Part shown: in pieces, positions 57,389-64,000 of the stretch
Layout of the letters: each line of letters starts with the position of its first letter
Numbering within the stretch: the stretch's first letter is position 1
NCBI GenBank assembly: GCA_029379385.1
Contig: CM055617.1
Coordinates: 5,828,001-5,892,000 of the forward strand
Length of the DNA: 64,000 bases
Direction: 5' to 3'
DNA from: Quillaja saponaria
Taxonomy: Eukaryota > Streptophyta > Magnoliopsida > Fabales > Quillajaceae
Notes under the pieces: generated by a model
The model's input: the letters and a program-made list of their open reading frames with translations, nothing else
The model's database searches: none
Told to the model about the DNA's origin: nothing
Translations under genes and position numbers: made by a program

Positions 57389-57490
57389 ATGGCTATGCCT
57401 CATACAACTGGTCATGATCTCACCCTCCAACTACTTCTTCGAACTCTTCTTCATCTTGGTTGTTTACGCGTCCATGTTGCTCTTGCATGA
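57389..57490 (+). promoter_or_regulatory. Upstream ORF in the SRF leader
   Basis: ATG at 57389 opens a 33-residue frame (MAMPHTTGHDLTLQLLLRTL and onwards) ending TGA at 57490, 52 nt before the main ATG at 57543. It lies in the CT-rich leader of the receptor gene and is not in frame with it. If the transcript starts upstream, this uORF would have to be bypassed or translated first and could lower receptor translation. Confidence 0.4.
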
Positions 57491-57542
57491 GCTCCATTCC
57501 ACCTCAGCTAAAACCCACCTCTAAACTCTGCCAACAACAACA

Positions 57543-60500
57543 ATGGCTGACATCCGTATAGCTTTTTCTCTTTTGGTCATTGGGTTTGTGTCAATAGCTT
57601 CGATCTTTGCTGCTCTGCCTCTTGTCGTGGCTAATACTGACCCTTCTAATGGTATATTTTCTTTTCTATTTTGTATCCATTTTTAGTATGATCAAATAAT
57701 CTGATTGCTTTTTTCCCTTTTTTGGGGGAATGGTTAAGCTTAGATTGATAATGTATTGACAAATTTCTTTTGTTTTAGAAGTTCAGATTTTGGATTGAGA
57801 TGTCGGTAGGTGAAGCAGAATTTAAGTATTGACCTTCTGGACTTCGATTTTGTTGCTTCTTGTTTTTTGTAACCTCTGTTTGATTGCAGGGGAAATGTCA
57901 TCAATAAAAGTTTTAGGCTTTTTGCCATATGGTTAAGGTTGGGATGAGCCTAAGTCCCCAATGACGAGAAATATAGTCTACAAATTATATATATACATAT
58001 ATTTCTCTTTGAACATTTTCATGGTAAAAAATTCTCAGGGTTTTAACTATCCTATTTTAACCAAAAAAAAAAAAAACTAAGTGAAAGAGAAATGCATTCT
58101 TTAGTTATAGGTTGTGAACTTGTGATTGATTGTTGTTCATCCTGCTACAGTTCAAGCACTTCAGGTTATCTACAGCTCATTAAACAGTCCACCTAAGCTA
58201 ACTAACTGGAAAAGCAGTGGCGGTGATCCATGTGGAGAGTCATGGAAAGGAGTAACATGTGAGGGCTCAGCAGTTGTTTCCATGTATGAAATTATATATC
58301 AGACCCGACCTTACCCCGGTTATTTTCAGTATTATAATATGTTTGTAATTGAGTTCGTTAATGACCCCTTATTGTTGTTAATCAGTGAAGTCTCAGGTTT
58401 AGGGCTCAGTGGGACTATGGGTTACCAGCTTGCGGACCTCACTTCGTTGAGAAAACTGTAAGAAATTGTACTTTGGTTCCTTTGAAGTATGTATAATTTA
58501 TCACGTTTAGTAGAATTATTGAGTTCTTGACTATTCTATTTCTTCTTGTCCTTCAGTGACTTAAGTGACAACAATATTCACGATACAATTCCCTACCAGT
58601 TACCACCAAATCTTACAAGCCTGTATGTTCAACTTCAATTATCTGCTGTTTTTCTTCCTTTCTTAATTGAGCTATCTGTTTGTGTATTTTCCTTATTGCT
58701 CATTTTGTTGTGGTATTGCTTCGATAATATGATCTAGGAATCTTGCAAGCAACAACTTAAGTGGAAATCTTCCTTATTCCATTTCTTCCATGGTTTCTCT
58801 CAATTATCTGTGAGTACCTCTTGAGTTGGTGCTGTGGTGGATTTTCATTATGCACTTCAGAAATAACTTCTGATTGCCTATTTCTGTCGGTTTTAGGAAT
58901 ATTAGCCGCAACACACTCTCGCAGCAAGTAGGGGACATGTTTGCTAATCTTTCTGGTCTTGGTACCCTGTAAGATACATTACATTTAAACCTGTTTGTAC
59001 CAGTTTTGTTTCCATTTGATTTCTTCAATAATTGCTGGCCTTGATATTACAGCACTTAATGACTTCATGGTTAGATATTTATGATCCTTAATAAGATTGG
59101 GTAAAGGCAAAGATATTGGATTTCTCGTTTTTCTAATGAGAATGTGCTTATCTGATAAGCTCTAACAATCAGAAGCTTGGAAAGTTGCTTCCAGGATGCT
59201 TAATCTAACTGTAATTTCAGTACTTGTCCATTATTACCTAAATTTTTCATCTATTTGATTGACAGTTAATGCCGTGTTACTTCTGATTGCAGAGATCTGT
59301 CTTTCAATAACTTTTCCGGGGATCTTCCTAATTCATTTAGTTCTTTATCCAATCTTTCCTCTCTGTGAGTATTTTGAACTGGTACTTACTAGGTGACTGG
59401 ATGCATATCTTTTTTCAGTTGAAAATTAACTACATGTTGTATCTGAATTTGTGGCAGCTTTTTACAGAGCAACCAATTGACTGGTTCTCTTAATGTTATC
59501 ACCAGTCTTCCCTTGACAACTCTGTAAGTTTTGTTTTTTGGCTACCGACAACATTGAGTTTTCTCTTCTTTGTATTGAGAGTTAAGGCTTGAATCATTTA
59601 TTCTTTGGCACTTATCTTGATCTCAATTGTGTACAGAAATGTTGCAAACAACCATTTTAGTGGATGGATACCCAATGAGCTTAGTTCAATCCGTAATTTT
59701 ATGTAAGTGATTACGAATCTTGTGTGTGTGCATGTGTAATGTGTATCAATCTTCTCTTTGATTCAAGACCCTCAAAATTTGGTTAATGTGGCTCTTGGTG
59801 TATGAAACAGTTATGATGGAAACTCTTTTGCCAATGGTCCTGCTCCTCCCCCACCGCCATTTACACCGCCTCCTCCCAGCAGATCTCGTAGTAAGGGTAA
59901 CCATTCCGGATCTGGCAAACGAAGACCAAAGGATCCTGATGGTGAATCTTCTAAAAAAGATAAGGGTTTGTCAGTTAGGGCTATCATTGGCATTATTGTG
60001 GGTTCAGTATTTCTGGCTCTTGTTATGCTACTTGCTCTTGCTTTTTGTGTTCGAAAGAATAAACAGAAGGCAGGTGGTGCTTCAGCTTCAGGGGAAAGTA
60101 TCCCTGTTAATGGTGAATTCACTTTCTTCTCATAATCTTATCTCTGGTTCTATAATTTTAGCTGCTCGATGTCAAGTTACAGCATAGGATGTGAATTTAT
60201 ATAGACCCGCAATTTCTCAAATTTTAACCTTTTGTTCTGAATCAATTCTGAAGAATGTTTTACACAGTATTTTAGTTTTAGAATTGGATGCACATAAATG
60301 GTTCTTATGGTGTTTATTCTGAATACATGAAATGCGTCAGTCATGTTTTTTCAAGCAAAGAGTTAATTTTTGTTCCCCTCTTTGCCTAAGATCAGGTTTG
60401 TGCTTTATCACAGAAGCTAAATGGCCTTTCTTGTATGAGAAAACTCCTTCCACATCAATTATCTGAATATGTTAATAGTCGATAAAATATGAGTTTTCCT

Positions 60501-63309
60501 TTGAAAAGGCCATATAGTAGCTTTTTTTAAGTTTGGAATAGAAGAAAGCAAACTAGCTAATGTGAAGCTCATCCTGGTCTGTATTTGCAGTAACTTCTGG
60601 GATGCAAGAGCAAAGGGTCAAGAGTGCTACTGTTGTTACAGATCTGAAACCCCCTCCTGCAGAAAATTTGATGGTTGAGAGGGTAAATGCAAAAAGTGGA
60701 TCTGTGAAGAGGATGAATTCCCCTATAACTGCTACTTCATATACTGTTGCTTCTCTCCAAAGTGCAACAAACAGCTTTAGTCAAGAATTTATTATTGGTG
60801 AAGGTTCCCTTGGTCGAGTTTACAAATCAGAGTTCCCTAATGGAAAGGTAATATTTTGCGTAAATTTGTAGAAATAGTTCATAACTTGCACTGGTTAGGT
60901 AAGAAAGACAAAGATTTCCATTATAAATGGGCTAAAGCTACCTTTATTAAGCCACTTCTAATGGGAATTGAACTGTAGTGGACCCGACTCTGGTAAATGG
61001 TAATGGATTGTGGTGCATTGTTTCAGTTTTCTCATTATACAGCTACATGTACATGCTATATGCATATCCCTGTCTTCACAGACACACTAGTTTACTCAAA
61101 TAATTTAAGTGCATGGTTTGCTCAACCAATGCAATTCTCTCCAAATAAAATTATATATTTGCATATTCCTCCACCCTCTCCCCGTCTCCCCAAATATTTT
61201 GATCTATATTGTCGAATAAATGATACTTTTTCCTTTACCACTGTTGCTAACAAGTATCAGAAGGATGGGATAATCCTGTGTAAATATTGCACTTCACCTT
61301 TAGGTATAATATGGTATATGCTCCCTTGCCCATTGGGCATTGGGCATGCTTGTGAATTTTATTTCCTTGTGTTTGCAATTTTGTTAATTCTGACTTATTT
61401 ATTCACTGTTCAGTGATGAGGCTATCAGTCTGGCAATACCATAGTATCAGTATCATGACAGCTCTCTCTCACTAGCTAAAATCTGTTCTTGCATTAATTG
61501 TATTTGTTTTGGGTCCATCTTTCATGATTCCTCTTAAAGTTAAATTCAATAAAAGCTGCCATGTTTATGTTTTATTTTCCCCACATATATATTGTTTATT
61601 TCATATCAACTTGGGTTTTATTTGTTTAGGTAATGGCCATTAAGAAGATCGACAATGCAGCACTTTCATTACTGGAGGAAGATAACTTTCTTGAAGCTGT
61701 TTCAAATATGTCACGCTTGCGGCATCCAAATGTTGTTACACTGGCTGGATATTGTGCAGAGCATGGCCAACGTCTTCTAGTTTATGAATATATAGTAAAT
61801 GGGAATTTACATGATATGCTCCATTTTGCTGAGGACAGCAGTAAAGCTTTGTCCTGGAATGCCCGAGTACGGATAGCACTTGGCACTGCTCGAGCTTTAG
61901 AGTATGTTTTATGTGTACGGCATACTATATGTCTGGCACTCTCACCCTCAACAATCTCTCTCTCAATTTTGATATAATGCTTGCTTTTCAGTGGGCCCCT
62001 TCTTCTATTGTGGTGGATGGGGAGGATGTTGGAGTGAGCTTAGAAACACTCTCGTCAGTCTCCTTACTTAATCATGGCTTTTTCTATCAGGTATTTGCAT
62101 GAAGTTTGCTTGCCTTCTGTTGTCCATAGAAACTTCAAGTCAGCAAACATTTTACTTGATGAAGAGCTCAATCCTCACTTGTCTGACTGTGGTTTGGCGG
62201 CTCTGACACCAAACACAGAGAGGCAGGTTGGTGAAGATGTTTACATTTCTTTCTTCCATGTTTCAAGGGGTGTATATGCTTTTGCCTTATAAGCTGGATT
62301 TGTAAAACTTGTGTACTACATGCTTCCCAGGTTTCAACTCAGATGGTTGGTTCCTTTGGTTATAGCGCTCCTGAGTTTGCATTGTCAGGAGTATACACTG
62401 TAAAAAGTGATGTTTACAGCTTTGGAGTGGCAATGTTGGAGCTGTTGACTGGTCGGAAGCCGCTTGACAGGTACGCCTATACTACATGATATAAAGTCAT
62501 CTTCATTTATTTGGATTTTCCCTTTACTTCACTTGCTTGTTTCTTTATCTACTTGGCTTTCTGTGATCACTTTATTTTCCTATGTCTAGTTCAAGGGTCA
62601 GATCAGAACAATCACTTGTGAGATGGGCTACACCCCAGCTCCATGATATAGATGCCTTGGCCAAAATGGTTGATCCTGCCCTAAATGGGATGTATCCTGC
62701 AAAGTCTCTGTCTCGCTTTGCTGACATTATCGCCCTCTGTGTTCAGGTAAACTTCTTGACTGATACTAAGATGTTAACCATAACTTCAAGTGTGATCATT
62801 TTTTTATTTTTTTATTTTTCACCTAAAAGAATTGCTTCAAGTTTTTTCATTTTATTCTCCTATTGAACAAATTTCTGCTCTCTCTTTTTTTTTGGAAAAG
62901 AATAAATTTTTTCAATTTGGTGGATACCTTATACTGTTTTAATTTCAAATCCTCCTATGTGTCTTGAGGGGATGAGATTATTTAGATATAGAACCAGTAG
63001 AAGGGAATCTCATAGAAATCATTGAATTCCAAACATGAAAAAATTCTTGTATTTTGCGGCAATATCATGAATCTGCACATCATCAGTATGACTATATATG
63101 TGCTCAATCAAATTTAATAATCTACTTTTTGCTTATCATATTTAATTCCTTTGCAGCCGGAACCTGAATTTCGACCACCCATGTCTGAAGTTGTACAAGC
63201 ACTAGTCCGGTTAGTGCAAAGAGCAAGTGTGGTCAAAAGGCGTTCCAATGATGAATCTGGTTTTTCTTACAGGACTCCAGATCATGAGGCCATAGACATG
63301 TCATATTAA
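57543..63309 (+). CDS. STRUBBELIG-receptor family LRR receptor-like pseudokinase (SRF3-like)
   Basis: SRF proteins are plasma-membrane receptors for tissue morphogenesis and, for SRF3, defence and nutrient responses. Exons: 57543-57651, 58151-58283, 58386-58457, 58557-58622, 58738-58809, 58897-58968, 59293-59364, 59458-59523, 59637-59702, 59811-60112, 60591-60847, 61630-61901, 62091-62226, 62331-62470, 62590-62746, 63157-63309. After a signal peptide comes the SUB domain ([34 protein letters not shown]). LRRs follow, most of them one per 66- or 72-nt exon, then a proline-rich stretch ([13 protein letters not shown]), one membrane helix and a kinase-like domain. The catalytic loop reads [10 protein letters not shown] and the DFG site reads DCG, so activity is doubtful, as known for STRUBBELIG. 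The VAIK-equivalent lysine (VMAIKKID) remains. All phases agree, giving 714 residues with no indels. Naming it SRF3 rather than another SRF is a guess from resemblance and location. Confidence 0.95.
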
Positions 63310-64000
63310 TGTTCAAGCCCTGTGAGGTCTTTCAACAATTTTGTACACTACAATGCAAATGGCCTGGGAATACGCCAAAAAGAAAAAAAAAAAAAAAAAA
63401 AAAACACAGGGTAAGAAGTCGACAATAATGAAGATCTGTCAAAAGCTGATCCAAAAGATATATATAATTTTGAATCACTCATTTATCTGTTGCAATTTGA
63501 TATCTCTCATATTGCAAATTCAAATGTATATTTAATTTTCCATGCACGCATATATTTTTGTATTAAGATCTTTTGATATTTTTTATGCTAAATCTTGATG
63601 TTTCTCAGCAATGTAAATTTTTTTATCTTTCTAGGGGCCAACAGTGAAATTAGTTGAGAGCCCATATGAAATTGAGTGGTGTTCCAACAGATTCTTTTTT
63701 AGCTTTCTAGTGGCCAACAGTGAAATTAGTTGAGAGCCCATATGAAATTGAGTGGTGTTCCAACAGATTCTTTTTTTGCTTTCTAGTGGCCAACAGTGAA
63801 ATTAGTTGAGAGCCCATATGAAATTGAGTGGTGTTCGAGCCCATATTAATTTGAATGGTGTTCCAACAGATTTGAGACCTTTTTGTCTATAAACATGAAA
63901 ATATTTGAACCCAATTGTCTCTTAAATTTAGCTAGTCTAATCTTGTTAGGCCATTTGTTGGACCTTAACTGTGATGTGCTTCTTTACCTGAATCCACCAA
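63310..64000. other. SRF 3' UTR and downstream DNA
   Basis: The SRF 3' UTR begins at 63310. A mixed A-run follows near 63382-63404. The tandem array at 63627-63872 lies about 320 bp past the stop codon. I see no further gene before the window ends. Confidence 0.6.
63627..63872. repeat. 76-bp tandem repeat array
   Basis: A unit starting CTTTCTAGTGGCCAACAGTG occurs at 63627, 63703 and 63779, an exact 76-bp period. The first two copies are nearly identical. The third is interrupted at GTGTTC and is followed by a diverged partial copy beginning GAGCCCATATTAA, ending near 63872. It lies downstream of the SRF gene, possibly within its longest 3' UTR. No function is evident. Confidence 0.9.

Noticed and set aside
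60997..61416. 139-codon open frame on the plus strand
   Set aside because: It lies wholly in SRF intron 11 between kinase exons with matching phases, and the translation has no family features.

Overview
This window is nuclear DNA from a flowering plant. It is AT-rich, its genes are split by many short GT-AG introns, and every gene belongs to a plant family. The organism is a eudicot. The CERK1 kinase carries the YAQ motif that Brassicaceae CERK1 lacks, so a non-Brassicaceae lineage is likely, but I cannot name the species.

There are eight protein-coding genes, and I assembled exon models by hand from reading frames, splice signals and intron phase. (1) 144-2401 (+): an intronless PLS/E-type pentatricopeptide repeat protein. 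(2) 3755-7852 (-): a Core-2/I-branching GT14 (DUF266, BC10-like) glycosyltransferase, 10 exons. (3) 8786-16560 (-): an organellar-type leucyl-tRNA synthetase, 20 exons. (4) 19577-25061 (-): a KDM3/JMJ25-type JmjC histone demethylase with RING-like zinc fingers, 12 exons. (5) 28853-36258 (-): an OSCA1-type mechanosensitive/hyperosmolality cation channel, 11 exons. (6) 39235-45744 (-): the chitin co-receptor CERK1, a LysM receptor kinase, 12 exons including a 5-nt microexon. (7) 47524-53351 (-): malonyl-CoA decarboxylase, about 16 exons. (8) 57543-63309 (+): a STRUBBELIG-family LRR pseudokinase (SRF3-like), 16 exons. Six consecutive genes lie on the minus strand, flanked by plus-strand genes at both ends. 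From memory, the PPR, LeuRS, OSCA1 and MCD genes have neighbouring Arabidopsis counterparts on chromosome 4 (At4g04370, At4g04350, At4g04340, At4g04320), so the block looks like conserved ancestral synteny with CERK1, JmjC and GT14 interspersed. The genes do not form a pathway.

Non-genic content includes two long-terminal-inverted-repeat elements (18.1-19.0 kb and 26.15-26.84 kb), a small hairpin MITE in an OSCA intron, a nest of diverged repeats in a JmjC intron, two tRNA-derived SINE-like copies and a decayed LINE end at 54.5-56.3 kb, a 76-bp tandem array at 63.6 kb, and several intronic tandem duplications. TGGGCY (site II) motifs occur upstream of LeuRS, GT14 and MCD.

The most consequential observation is technical. 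Twelve isolated 1-nt indels break otherwise intact reading frames in six of the eight genes. They include the organellar LeuRS, whose Arabidopsis counterpart is embryo-essential, and there are no nonsense substitutions among them. I interpret most of them as residual consensus errors rather than pseudogenes. The most interesting biology is the CERK1 5-nt microexon, whose skipping would yield an ectodomain-only protein. I found no sign of an undescribed multi-gene system; this is an ordinary gene-rich plant region.
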